Shown here: in pieces, positions 32,695 through 43,975 of the stretch
Position numbering within the stretch: position 1 is the stretch's first letter
Layout of the letters: every line of letters begins with the position of its first letter
Source: Phoma sp. XZ068
Lineage: Eukaryota > Ascomycota > Dothideomycetes > Pleosporales > Didymellaceae
Direction: 5' to 3'
NCBI GenBank assembly: GCA_004835665.1
Contig: RBKR01000012.1
Coordinates: 930,001 to 994,000 of the forward strand
Length of the DNA: 64,000 bases
Program-made: the position numbers and the translations under genes
Notes under the pieces: model-generated
Databases searched by the model: none
Told to the model about the DNA's origin: nothing
What the model saw: the letters and a program-made list of their open reading frames with translations, nothing else

Positions 32695-33696
32695 CTATTT
32701 TGTTGTCTCCTTCATGTGGATTCCGGCAGCGCCACTTTTGTAGGCCTCGAAGCCCTCCTTGGAGGCCTGTTGGACGGTGGTCTTACCCTCGACAATCTCC
32801 TTGCACTTGGACAGAATGTTCGTCCAGTCCTCGAATACTGTGAAAGGCACGTTCTCGCGCGCGCAGTAGTTGATCAAGTCGTGACCCTTCTTCGCGAACA
32901 GCAAATCTGTCTCGCGGGCAGCGGACAGATCTGACACGCCGTCGCCCGCGTAGAACATAGTAGGTCTCTCGTCCTCAGGCAGCGATGAGTACTTCCTGAG
33001 CTCGATGGACTTGTCGTGACCAAATCCTGAGTCAGGATGCCTGAAAAGGATGGTCCAGCCGCCCTCCTCGTTAATGTCCTTGCCGGCCCTAGGGCCAACC
33101 TGGTTACCGAGCACCTGCATCTTGTCGGAGTCAGGGCCAACCAGCTTCTTCAGCAGAGCCTTGATGATGGGCTCCATGCCCGAGCTGAGGACGACAACGG
33201 GAACGTTGTTCTTCAAGCTCCACTGGAAGAACTCTGCGAAACCGGGGTCGAGCTTGACGTTGTCGACTACGTACTGGATGCACTCGTCGTACGGGCGAGT
33301 GACGCTGTCCATCATATCCTGGAACGAGTCGCGGAAGTTGATCTTGTCGTTCAAGCAGGCAAGGTTGCCCTCGCGGCGCTTGGCCTGGCCGTAGCCGATT
33401 GTATCGGTCATAAAGTCATTGCCTAGTGAACTGTCAGTATGTGATGGATGTGGGAGGCTGGCGACGCAACTGTAACGAGGCGTGGAGCGGTGTGGCGGTC
33501 GATGAGGGTCGGAAAAGTCGCGGTGAAGGGCTCAAGACTCACTGTCCTGCTGGGTGATTGTGCCGTCAAAGTCGGTGAAGAAGATGAACTTTGGATTGCC
33601 AGTCAGTAAAGCAGTTCCGAGATTCGGAATGAGAAGACCAACCTTTGGGTTCGATTTCATGGCGGGAAGGTCCGCGGCAGCATTGTGAATACCCAT
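32695..33696 (-). CDS. HAD-superfamily phosphatase, YNL010W/PYP1-like
   Basis: Cytosolic HAD-superfamily small-molecule phosphatase related to yeast polyol phosphatase Pyp1 and to phosphoserine phosphatases. Two exons (33696-33543, 33422-32695; 120-nt intron) give 293 residues. HAD motif I is FFTDFDGTITQQDS (both Asp present, split just before the intron). Motif II is VVVLSSGMEP, motif III lysine is in the GHDKSIELRKY region, and motif IV is FYAGDGVSDLSAARETDLLF. The insert between motifs I and II has the family's GYGQAKRREGN and TRPYDECIQYV. The substrate is inferred from family only. The 5' end is 258 bp from the divergent SHE9 start. Confidence 0.9.
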
Positions 33697-33954
33697 CTTG
33701 TGTATAGTGAAGTGTATATGAAAGCAAGAAGAACTGCGAACGAAGATGATGATATGGTTGAGAAATTGTTGATGGAGGGGCCGCCGCCGTCCGACCAAAA
33801 CGGCAACCCGCCGCCTCGGAAGAAACCAGGGACCAACGGGCGTCATGCTGGCTTGGCATTCAAAGCTCGCGTCGAGCTTCGGCGGACCACCGAAGGCGCT
33901 TTTGTGGAACGACCGTCACTGGCGCTCGATGAGAAGGTGCAGCCCACAACAAGC
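33697..33954. promoter_or_regulatory. divergent promoter of the PYP1-like and SHE9 genes
   Basis: 258 bp between divergent start codons. The SHE9 frame is open back to 33685 and would overlap the phosphatase start. Starting at 33955 avoids this and places a presequence at the N-terminus. Confidence 0.45.
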
Positions 33955-35942
33955 ATGAGGCCGTTGCTTCAGCATGCTTCACGCTCACTTGCATCCAATG
34001 CTGCCCCAATAACACCCTCGACGCGACCAATTGGCCGCTTTGCTGCACACCTGCCGTCTCTATGCGTCACCTGTTTGGGCCGCCAGGCGTCCACCGCCAT
34101 TAGGCGGACTGAGGCGCTTCAGAGGCTCACCAACGGGTCGAGAAGATGGCCGCAGCGATATTTCTCGACCTCGTCAAGATGGATGGAAGACAAGAGGCCA
34201 CCGGGCTCTTCTGAGCCAATTGCCATGCCGCCGCCGGCAGCCGAGCAGAAGCCGAAGTCAACTCTGTCTGCAGACAGAACACCAGAGCAATTGATAGAAC
34301 GACAAGACCGCCTGCGGAGAGAATGGGAGGAGCAGCAGCGGAAACGGGAGGAGGAGGCGTTAAGAAAGAAGCAGCAGGAAGCGGAAGCTCGCCGCAAGTG
34401 GGAGGAAGAAGAGGCACTACGCAAGAAGAGGGAGGCAGAGGCGTTACAGAAGAGACAGGAGGAGGAAGTAGCTGCGCGAAAGCAGCAGGAACAGGAGGCT
34501 CTACGCAAGGCGCAGCAGTCCACTCCACCCGAGTTCGCCTCTACTCCCCCAACGCCTGCCACGCCAGACCCCATCTCGAGGCCCTCTTCACCGGTTCAGA
34601 CGCAGAAAGCTGTGCAGAAGGAGCCAGAAGCCAGCCACAACGAGGGCCCTGTCGTGGACAACGTCAAGCGTGTACCTGACGAGCAACTCCCTTCGCACCA
34701 AGAACGGCAGAGATCCAACTTCGAAAAACGTTTCACAGCATTGATGGATGAGTTACTGCCCAAGATTGCCGTCGTCACACAAAAGGTCAACACGTACACT
34801 GGAACGGACTACTCCGGCGTCGAGGCTTTGAGGAGAGAGATTCAGGAGCAAGGTACGTCCAAGCACAGCAGCGACGAGAAGTACACGTCTAATACCAAGT
34901 AGAGAAGCTTGTCAAAGCTCGCCGTCTTGCCATAGATTCCACCAAAGTCGCCCTCGATGCTGCTCTTGAGCAGCAGGCTGCCTCGCAAAAAGAGGTCGTT
35001 GCCCTCCTCGAGCGAAAGCACTCGTGGTCGTCCAGTGATCTCGAACGTTACATGTCCTTGATACGCTCCGAACACATTAACGACAAAGCTGTGAGGGAGT
35101 CAAAGGAAGCTGCTGATGCTGCTGAGACTGCATTGGAAGAAGCACGAAGTTACCTGGAGAAGAGGGAGCGTGCGCAATACCATGAAGAGCAGATCTGGAG
35201 TGACACCATTCGGCGAAACAGCACCTGGGTCACATTCGGTTTGATGGGTGTCAACATATTCCTCCTGCTCCTTAGTCTGCTGATTCTCGAGCCGTGGCGC
35301 AGGAGGCGGATGGTCAGAGAGATTAAGACTGCACTGGAGGCACAGAAGGTTACTGCTGAAGCAGCATCTGCTTCTGCCCTTACAAACGCATACGTAGCAG
35401 CCAACCCTGCTACCGAACCATCGGCTGTTGCTACGCCAGCTGTTCCGGCGCAGAAGCCTGTAGAACCTGAAGACGTAGTCAGCCAGGTCGCTGAACCGAC
35501 CAGCCTGCCTGCGCAGACTGCCTCGCCTGGCATCATCGAGCCCAGCGTCGTTGAGTCACCAACTGCAGGCACAGAAGAATCATTGCGTATCACAGACGAG
35601 CATGGTACCCCGATCGGAAACATTATCGAAGAGGTTGTGGAACCTAGCGTCGACCCTGCAGTTCCTGGCGCCGCACCCTTGGTGGCTGAGAACTTTAACG
35701 CCTCATCACAGGAGACCATCAATATCCAAGACGAAGCCAAGGAGCCATTGTCAACAAGCGACAAGATTTGGTTCAAACTCGGGTTATGGCAGAGCAAGGC
35801 TGCCATCATTGCGGAGGACATTGTGAGCGATCGACCTATTTCGATGCGTAGAGTCGATTTCACAACGGCCATTTTACAAGGTGCCGCCGCAGGAGCAGTT
35901 ATCGCAGCTGCGGCAATTGCGATGCTCATCAGACCCAACTGA
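33955..35942 (+). CDS. SHE9: mitochondrial inner-membrane protein SHE9/MDM33
   Basis: Inner-membrane protein that affects mitochondrial fission and cristae shape. Two exons (33955-34852, 34903-35942; 50-nt intron) give 645 residues, longer than most homologues. The start MRPLLQHASRSLASNA fits a presequence, with RRWPQRYFSTSSR further in. A charged Glu/Lys/Arg helical repeat of about 80 residues (from ERQDRLRREWEEQQRKREEE) precedes the conserved core: NFEKRFTALMDELLPKIAVV, YTGTDYSGVEALRREIQ, HSWSSSDLERYMSLIRSEH, and WSDTIRRNSTWVTFGLMGVN leading into a membrane span (NIFLLLLSLLIL). A second span sits at the extreme C-terminus. A 230-residue Pro/Ala/Glu-rich insert lies between the spans. Confidence 0.92.
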
Positions 35943-36111
35943 GGTTGAGCACAGTTGTACTATACTGTATAGAGCTGCACATACTTCTCAACGAAGCATG
36001 AATATAGACTCAAAAAGTGTTATCCATTACATGTGATTCACACGTACACCTATCCGATCTACCGATATATTAAAGACGTTTGGCCGCTTGTCTTGATGCA
36101 TCTACACATGG

Positions 36112-37758
36112 TTATCGTAACTCTTCCCTCACCCGTACTTCCGTGGTCTTCGTTATCTGGAAATGATTCTCCAAGCCACGCATCGTCGGGCTCATGGGCC
36201 TATAGTGCGCAAGAATACTCTCGTCGCTCGCTCCTGCCGAACTCTTTCTGCTGACGTGCTCAATATCAACGCCGTAATTCTCCTTGCCCAAGACAAGAAT
36301 GTCGTCATAGCTGTCCTTCTTCTTCGACTCTGGTCCGTGACTGATGTCGCGCAATACGTAGCTGCCTTGACCTGGAACCCTACCATCGCGGTCGTCATGT
36401 CGATGGTACCCATTTGACTTAAAGCGGCCGGAGATACCGGCGCCCGAGCGTGAGCTGGAAGTGCGGCCCTTGCTGAAGGTGGTACGGACTTGGCTGAAGA
36501 AGTTTGCAAAGAGGGGTTTGAGTGTAGGCAGGCAGGCAGCAATGATACCTACGTTCATTTCAACCCTTGGGTGCACATGTCAGTATAATGAACTCTGGGG
36601 CAGATTAACTTAAGGGACTTACTCCTGCCAGATGTAATACCAGGATCCGTGGCCACTCCAGTCTTGCTCTTTGAATAAGTTGAATTGCAAGGGTGTCTTG
36701 TAGATTGCGGTTGCTGAGGCGAATAAGCCGAGGCTGAGGATTACGGCGAGGCCGACTCGAGTCCGCGTGTTGACTTGGAGTTTCCAGACCATGGGGATGG
36801 GGATGATTGCATATAGTAGATCGGTAGCGATATTGATGGAGGAGTTGAAGATGCCAATGTTCTTGAAAACGGTCAAGTCGTAGCATTTAGCGTCACTGAA
36901 AAGACCTGTTAGTATTATTGCAGACGAATTTGAGGGATTAAGGCCTACCCAGTTGGTGGACGCAGAGTGAAGTCCCATCCTGCGGACACTGGTGAGCATT
37001 GAAAGATGATGGCGAACGTTGAGCCGATTGCGAAGACGCAAATGAAGCCTTGATTGAATTGTTAGCAGTCTGAGTTACTCGCTAATGCTCTTATTTCGTA
37101 CTCTGCGTTCCAATGAGGAACGGCCTCCATCTTGTGCGGTCCGCCAAGCGTAGCAGGAAGAAGCCGATTGATAATTTGATGAAGCTGTATGCAGAAGTGA
37201 TCAAGATCTGATGGGCACGTTAGAAAACTGTAGAGCAGAACCTCTTGATGTCCATACCGAGTAGAAGTACATGTATTTGAGAAACGTGAAGATGTTCTCT
37301 GGAGGAAATGCTTCAATATGCAGGCCGAGCCCAAGATCGACGACCTTGACGAACATTCCCATGCATGTAATACTCAGACACTTGGGATATTGTCAGCGAA
37401 CTCATAATTTGAGTGTTCTGAAGGGCTTCGCGGGTGCGTTGCGGACGCGAGTGCGGCATGGGTAGATGTGAACATACCGCTGATATGACCATCATCACGT
37501 CTATAAAACGGCCCAATCAGTAAAGGTCGACCATCTGCAGATCATTTGACTCTGAAACTCACCGTCCCATCCAAAGATCTTCAACATGAAGATGCGGACA
37601 TAGAACCGCGCAAGGACGCTGATCATTGCAAGGGCAAATAGCGACCCTGTCACCGCCAGTAAGTGTGGCGCCAGGTTCTCGGCCATATATTCAGGAGATC
37701 TCAGGGGCATTGTCGGTGGCTCTCCTGATCGCTTCGATACTGGGAAGCCGTCCGCCAT
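36112..37758 (-). CDS. rhodopsin-domain (PTH11-like) membrane protein, seven exons
   Basis: Second GPCR-like sensor of the fungal rhodopsin-domain family in this window. Exons: 37758-37563, 37500-37478, 37380-37258, 37207-37102, 37048-36949, 36895-36623, 36565-36112; introns 50-97 nt; 424 residues. Spans and motifs: AVTGSLFALAMISVLARFYV, FGWDDVMMVISACLSITCMG, FTFLKYMYFYSILITSAYSF, LSIGFFLLRLADRTRWRPF, AIGSTFAIIFQCSPVSAGWD, the conserved AKCYD cysteine pair, FNSSINIATDLLYAIIPIP, VWKLQVNTRTRVGLAVILSL, and the closing EMNVGIIAACLPTLKPLF. The 120-residue cytoplasmic tail is Ser/Gly-rich. The second exon is only 23 nt. Confidence 0.93.
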
Positions 37759-39829
37759 TGCGTCGTAGTAAAAAATTGAAAGGTTGGGGTTTAGCCGAAG
37801 GGAATGATACGACAATATGTTAAGTGGGGACAGCACGCAGAAGGTAATCTATATCTTAAAGAATCCATACTAAGTTGTATCAATATCCAGTCTCAGGTGT
37901 GCGGTCCTCAAACCGTACAGCAGCGAGCGAACCACTGTACCTTTCCCCCGCACATAATGCCCGCTCGCTATAACAACTACAAAACAAGTTGGTTCCTAGG
38001 AGGAGTCGGGGGCTCCCCAACCTACTTTGACAGTTTCGGTTGCCTTGTGGAAACTCGGAGGGACGCATGTTCGTATAGCATAGCGCGGCTGAGCATAGTG
38101 TGGCGCTGAATTCGGGCGAGATACTCGCTAGGAGCTTCAAGTCCATTGGTGCCTGAAAGTATGTTATCCAGACACCAAAGAGACGGTTATGATCCTTGGG
38201 AATCCCAACGGGCACATGGGTAGCCGAACAGCACTGCACTGTCATGTCCCAGGGGTCTGACAGGTTCCACCGAGATACAGGACGGACATGCGGGTGCAGT
38301 ACCAGCCGGAGATGTTAGCTTTGCTCATGCAGGCCAATCAAAGGGTTGCAAAATCATCCCCATCGTAACATCTTGAACTTTGTACAAAGCGTGTGATTGA
38401 GAGTCAGTCGTTACAAGTTTCGATCTGCCCTGCCCCTTCGACTTTCGCGTTGTGTTCGAGGAATAGATCTCTGGGAAGAATACATGATCAACCTCGTCAA
38501 GCTGTCATGCTGTCGGAATAGTTGAGTAACTCAGAGTCCTCTGAGGAGCGCTTCACCATTTGTTCTCGGGATGCGGTGCGACCAGCTATTCCTTGTCATC
38601 GTCCCTACATTAGCTGTTGTACACAGCCATGTACACGCCACCATCAAGCCCAGGCATTCCAGAAAGCGATACGAAACCTATTGACAGTAGGGGCTTGCAA
38701 TTAGACCGAATGCTTAAGGTTTCCTGCATTTTTGCCGCGAACCATGGGTGGATGTCGCGATCTAGGCGCTAGCGCGAGCGAGTAGCACCGAGCAGCCGTC
38801 TCGCTCGTAACTGCCATGAACCGTTCACCGAACCATGTCCTTGACTCATTTGGAGTGGAGAATGCTGTCAGAATCGTCGCCGCGAAACCGTTGAAACATG
38901 ATGAGATTCGTTGATGTGGTAGGCATCTCCAAGGTACAGCACCCCACCCCACAGCTTCCCGGCCGATGGGTACATTGACCTAGCAACTCGCAAAAGGACC
39001 GTTCCGCACCCCCTTCGCTTGCTCAAACTTTACATGCTGCGGAGGGGGTCACGACAACATAATCTCAGCGTGCCGGCTCGGCGAGTAAAAGCTGAAGGAC
39101 CTGAAGCACGAAACACTAATAACGCGGTTCGGAGCAAATGGACCCTTCCGCCAGGAGCCAGAACGATGCCTGGTCACAACAGCGAATCTGAGGCCCTGTG
39201 TACCTCCACACGATGGATGCAAACGTATGGTACCCAGTCAGAACAGACCGTAGGATCATCCGAACACCTTATAGAATCCTACTGCGCCTCAATTCTGCAG
39301 ACAGCTTCCTCCCCACCCGATCCTTATGCAAGCCCTGTCTTCACGAGTATTGAAGGCGCATGGGAGTGACAGCGGAAGGTAGACGCTATAATGACTGGCA
39401 TGTCAGACTGATGTGGTGTTAGCAAGCTACCCTTGCGTGTACCGACCCTTTTCGATTCTCCGAGAGATGACTCCTGGCCTCTGCCGCTTTCTTATAGCCC
39501 TCAAAGCGATTCCCAATGACTCGGATCCGCTCTGAATCCTCGAGGGACGATCAAAATGGTAAGATTGGAGCTTTTATGCCTTGAGCAGACTATGAGAGGT
39601 CACTTCCTTGAACATCTAGAGTGTTTGAGCGCCTCTTATGCCTCATTAACATGCCAGGTTGCCTGCCGTATCCTGCCTCATCGGTTCGTATTCATGGTTG
39701 TTCTGTAATATTGGTCCGCTCTTTGTGTTTCACTGCCGGATCGGCCTGAGGATCTTATCAATCTATAGCAAGCCATTTCTATCTTCGCAACCGTCTCACT
39801 GCTTCAACCTGCATACCACTGCCATCCTT
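37759..39829. other. 2-kb gene-free stretch
   Basis: No supported gene between the receptor start and the tyrosinase remnant. The longest frame (39019-39369, 116 codons) lacks recognisable features. No repeat or element boundary was seen. Confidence 0.5.
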
Positions 39830-40847
39830 ATGACTGTCCTGCCTGCAGCACTCTCGAGTGTTATACCCGCCACCGAGGGGGTATCAACAACTTTAACATT
39901 CGACAAGAGACAGGACGACACACATTCACCAGACCTACTCCATCCACAACACTGGAAATTTCCTTGCCTGGCACAGATATTTCACCTATGCTATCGAGAA
40001 GACTCCGAGAGACGAATGTGGCTACAAAGGATATCAGCCTTACTACAACTGGCCAAGGTGGTCTAATAACCCAATATAGCCTTCTCTGCTGGACGACTTC
40101 GAGGCCTCCTTGGGCGGTAATGGCGTTCTTGGTTGCACCAAGCAGACCTCATACCGTATCCCTACCAACGCTGCTCCTTTGATCAACATCCCTCACGGCA
40201 GTGGTGGTGGCTGCATTGCCTCCGGTCCGATGAAGCACTGGCCGATGAACCTCGGACCAGAGTTCACAGATCTGACTTGCACGCCTAGTAACCTAATCTT
40301 CGAATTCACTGACCCTACCATTGCTGGCAAGGTCGGCCTTGGCCACAACCCTCGCTGCCTCAAGTGCAACATCTCTGCCTGGACATCTAGCCAGTGGACC
40401 AATGGCAAGATGGTTACCAAACTCCTGAACAGCAAAGACATTAAGACATTCTCGTACGACATGCAGGGCAGCGAGAACGCGTTCTCCAACACTTTCATGG
40501 GTGTGCACACTGCAGGCCACTTCACAGTAGGCGGAGAGACTGGGTCGCACTTCCTCGCGTCTCCTGGCGACCCGTACTTCTATGGCAAATCACCCTTTAT
40601 CCTTTTTGGCTGTCTTCCTAAATATTGTCTACCTCACCATGCCCAGATCGACCGCGTGTGGTGGACATGACAAAACCTGAACCCCTCAAAGCGGACCAAG
40701 GCTATCTACGGTACCATTGTGCTCGTCGACCCACCTGCACCTAACACGACATTTTCCGACCCCATAACCCTCGACTATGCGCTTGCAGGGACGGTTGGCG
40801 ATGCCATGTCGACTAAGGGCGGCCCCTTCTGCTACCCTTACCTCTGA
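39830..40847 (+). pseudogene. decayed tyrosinase (type 3 copper monooxygenase)
   Basis: Family: oxidation of monophenols and diphenols, often for melanin, with two copper sites. Remnants in order: a leader MTVLPAALSSV and DKRQDD (39830-39915); part of CuA, IHNTGNFLAWHRYF and ECGYKGYQPYYNWPRWSNNP, in a different frame; then ASLGGNGVLG, GVHTAGHFTVGG (CuB histidines), DPYFY, HHAQIDRVWW, and a C-terminal FSDPITLDYALAGTVGDAM. Lesions: the segment with the first CuA histidine is absent and the leader is joined out of frame. TAG at 40077-40079 follows NNPI. About 48 extra bases sit between DPYFY and HHAQID, intron-sized but without GT-AG ends. TGA at 40668-40670 falls where WWIWQ-type sequence is expected. 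Confidence 0.92.
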
Positions 40848-41475
40848 ACAAGACCCTGTTATTGTATAGAGACTTTACTTGTAGATATTTATGTAACTAT
40901 ATATATGATGTGCTGTCCCTCCAGTCCCGAAGCGAGCAGGCGATAAGATCTGAATGTGAGGACTAGGTATCGGTGAATATAATGCAGCGAATGTAACTCT
41001 AGAGTGCGTAATGAGACACTCAACACTTTTGAAGGCGCGCAACCGCTCAGTGTAATTATGGATGAAACTTTCAAGACTTGCTTCAACATCCAACGCGCCG
41101 ATTGGAAGGTGTCGTGCATTGCATAACGGTCATGTGAGAGTTAGCGCAGTGGTGGTGCAGGGTGCAACTGAGATGCGCGCCCTGCATTGCCAACGCATCA
41201 CCGTACCAGAACAAAGCCATGGCTTCCGATCTATTTGTCCACGGCGGTTGGGCGATTCATTCGCGATCTACTAAGCCGAATCTTTACGGCTCCTTCATCC
41301 TAACCCCTCTTTACGTACCTTGAGCGTTTGTTGATCCGATCTGAGGCATCGGGCGCTACCCCGCTAGCTTTGGGCGCATTTACAACATTCGAGGCTACAG
41401 CACCACGAAGCTCTCGGTATCAACAACACCACCCCAGGCTATAGCGCTATACGGACATCTAAGGATTGAACCAAA
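40848..41475. other. intergenic
   Basis: 628 bp between the tyrosinase remnant and the NECAP gene. Nothing coding seen. Confidence 0.6.
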
Positions 41476-42282
41476 ATGAATACAGATCCTCTCACAGGGC
41501 AGCAGCTAGCTGCAAACGCGATCCAGCGCGTTCTCTTCATTGCGCCCAAAGTCCATGTCTACCAGATACCCCCCGCAACCTCGACAAAGGGGTATCAAGC
41601 CTCGAGTTGGACCGCGAACAACAACAAAATGCAGATCTTCACTGCACGAATACGCGTCGTCGAAACCTCGATCCCTCCAGAACGCGACGACGGAGACGAA
41701 AAAGTGTCGACCATGATCCTACTTGAGGACTCCAAGACCGGCGACCTCTTCGCTGCCGCGCCGTATACGAGTGAAAGGGCAGTGGAGCAGGCGCTCGATA
41801 GCAGTCGCTTCTTTGCTATCACAGTGGTGGGTGAAGGCAGGAAGGCAGTGCTGGGCATGGGCTTCGAGGAAAGGAGCGAGGCATTCGATTTCAGCATCGC
41901 GCTGCAAGATGCGCGCAAGGCGCTCGGTTTTGAACCACACTCCTCGGGCCCACCTGGCGCAAGGGCAAAAGCGAAGAAGGACGTCGAGGAGCCGAAGCGC
42001 GACTTTAGCCTGAAGGAGGGCGAGACAATATCGATAAATCTGGGCGGGCTGAAGGGGCGACGGCAGAGACCAGATACAGAGAAGAGCCCTGGGGAACAAA
42101 AGAGCGAGCAGGAAGCGCTGTTCAGCATTGCGCCGCCGCCGGGCAGTGGAGGCGCTTCGTTCCTGCCTCCGCCTCCGAGCGCGAAGAGCGTGAAAGAGGA
42201 GAGGCGGCGAAGTAGACAGAACTTTGAGCCCACGCCAGAAGATCTGGGCTTCGATGATGGAGAGTTCGGCGAATTCCAGTAG
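41476..42282 (+). CDS. NECAP-like adaptin-ear-binding coat-associated protein
   Basis: Clathrin-coat accessory protein of the NECAP (DUF1681) family, PH-like fold, acting in endocytosis through AP-2. One exon, 268 residues. The N-terminal domain reads IQRVLFIAPKVHVYQIPP, KGYQASSWT, IFTARIRVVE, VSTMILLEDSKTGDLFAAAPY, VGEGRKAVLGMGFEERSEAFDF and SIALQDARKALGF. Then comes KRDFSLKEGETISINLGGLKG, the family's conserved edge, and a Pro/Ser/Glu-rich tail ending DDGEFGEFQ, which resembles an FxxF-type adaptor-binding peptide. Length and order match the family. Confidence 0.93.
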   Translation: MNTDPLTGQQLAANAIQRVLFIAPKVHVYQIPPATSTKGYQASSWTANNNKMQIFTARIRVVETSIPPERDDGDEKVSTMILLEDSKTGDLFAAAPYTSERAVEQALDSSRFFAITVVGEGRKAVLGMGFEERSEAFDFSIALQDARKALGFEPHSSGPPGARAKAKKDVEEPKRDFSLKEGETISINLGGLKGRRQRPDTEKSPGEQKSEQEALFSIAPPPGSGGASFLPPPPSAKSVKEERRRSRQNFEPTPEDLGFDDGEFGEFQ

Positions 42283-42439
42283 TGGTGCACGAGGACGAAA
42301 TATGAGTGGGAAGGGAACTTGCTGCATACATGGAGTTTTGCATAGTATCTTAGATCAACGAATCACGCATTGTACATACGCTCGATTGCTGTAGACATGT
42401 CTCTGCGAGGCCCTCTATGCTCGTCTCAACACCAAGTGG

Positions 42440-43591
42440 TCAGACCTGGAACCCAGTCTTCCCGCCGTTGGCCTCAGACAGAGGCAGTCGATTCCAGCGC
42501 TTGATATGTTCTCTCTGAATATCCAGTCTTTCAACCATATCGCTATATCGGTAGCCGATGGGACTTTGTCTTTCCATCTTCGCATAAGCCTCGATGAAAA
42601 CGTCGAGTAGCTCCAGGATAGGCTGCCTGATCCTGCTCTCGCATTGATTTCTAGCCCATAGCCGCTTGAGTCCTTGGAAGAATCGTCGGAGGTCCGCTTC
42701 ATTTTCTCCAAGTGCTTCATTCAACGACCTTTTGCCATAATTGTCTGATGGCATATCAAACGTAAACTTCCATTTGATATCTGCGTAGCTGGCTTGTGTA
42801 CACAGTCTGAACCACGCAGCTAGCCTGCAGAATAGCAGGAAAAGTACTCGAGCATTGTCGCGCGCAGTGTCGTGTGCAGCATCGTCGAACCTTCTAAGGC
42901 CAACGGTATTACCAGAGCCTGCTCGCATCGCCTTTACAGTGTACAAATTACCGAATGGATGACATGCTTTCCAGTGATTTTGCACTGTGTCATCGAGCAG
43001 AAAGTCTTTCGGTGGATAGGTATACGACTTCGAAAGGCCGGGAATAAGTTCGATGGTCAGGTTTCGGTTGCGAGTTAGCAAGGCTCTGTGCGAAGGCTGG
43101 AGACTCTCAAGCCACTTGACGATGGCATTGAAGTTGAAGTTTTTCACCATCCATGTGAACGAGGCCTCTGTGAAGTACGAATATGCTGCTTCGATGCGAA
43201 TAGCACGACATATTTGCAGTAACGCCGATGGAAAGTACCTTTTACGGCTATAGTTCATCAGAACTGGCTTCTGTAGGTCTTCATATGTAAAAGAATAGAT
43301 AAGAGTACGCAGCTCAGATGGAAGTACCGCCAGCGGGCACGGTTTTGATGGATTCGAAGGTCTGATGTGATGAAGGTCTGCATTGTAAGCTATGCTCTCT
43401 CGGGCACGCTTAGTGAGCGTCGAGGGCCGCTTCAGCCTTCTGTCGACTCTTGGACTCCCCAAGGAAGTCATTGAACTTTGCGTCTTCTTTGGCGTTGTGC
43501 TATGCTCGGACATGCCGCCACCAGGACTCGCTCTCAGAGTTGACGAAGCAGTCGCACGTGCGAACGATGGGACTGTCATACTGGATTGCAT
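42440..43591 (-). CDS. 2EXR/F-box-like protein of unknown function
   Basis: One exon, 383 residues from MQSSMTVPSF (the frame is open further upstream but without ATG). Residues about 85-105 read CPLAVLPSELRTLIYSFTYE, the LPxELRxxIY opening seen in fungal 2EXR and F-box-like proteins; LLQICRAIRIEAAYSYFTEA and FNFNAIVKWLESL continue that module. The remainder is helical and charged, with FDMPSDNYGKRSLNEAL. No membrane span. These proteins are numerous in fungi and mostly uncharacterised; an SCF role is possible but not shown. Confidence 0.8.
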   Translation of the reverse strand: MQSSMTVPSFARATASSTLRASPGGGMSEHSTTPKKTQSSMTSLGSPRVDRRLKRPSTLTKRARESIAYNADLHHIRPSNPSKPCPLAVLPSELRTLIYSFTYEDLQKPVLMNYSRKRYFPSALLQICRAIRIEAAYSYFTEASFTWMVKNFNFNAIVKWLESLQPSHRALLTRNRNLTIELIPGLSKSYTYPPKDFLLDDTVQNHWKACHPFGNLYTVKAMRAGSGNTVGLRRFDDAAHDTARDNARVLFLLFCRLAAWFRLCTQASYADIKWKFTFDMPSDNYGKRSLNEALGENEADLRRFFQGLKRLWARNQCESRIRQPILELLDVFIEAYAKMERQSPIGYRYSDMVERLDIQREHIKRWNRLPLSEANGGKTGFQV

Positions 43592-43975
43592 CCAGCTGAA
43601 ATATTCTGGGTCGGGCCTTGCGTAGTCGACAACAATATTGCGTTCACAACTCTTGGTTCCTGTCAACCCGGAACGCTTGATAGAGCCTTAGTGTTACCGA
43701 ACGTGGTCCTTTGAGAGCTTTTGGAATGTCGCGGGTAGTTTTGTAGCGACGTCTTCGTTGATGCACCAGATCAGATGTTTGAGGCTTGGATTATTTCTTG
43801 AGCTGAGGATATATAGCGTTGGTGGTAGTGTCCTGGGTGCCAGTAAGGAGGCAAGAGAAGTGGGGTACCACGTGAGCACGCGCCAACGTACCTGCCCCTT
43901 TGCCTCACCAACGCGTACTGCCCATAACACGAACCAAGCTCGACCTCTCTCTGATGGCCAAAGCACACAACTGCC
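43592..43975. promoter_or_regulatory. divergent region between the 2EXR gene and MLH1
   Basis: 384 bp between divergent starts. No other coding sequence is supported. Confidence 0.4.

Noticed and set aside
39830..40847. Repeat-induced point mutation as the cause of the pseudogene stops
   Set aside because: The stops in both pseudogenes are explicable as C-to-T or G-to-A changes, but they do not share the CpA context, and the surrounding sequence is not strongly AT-biased.
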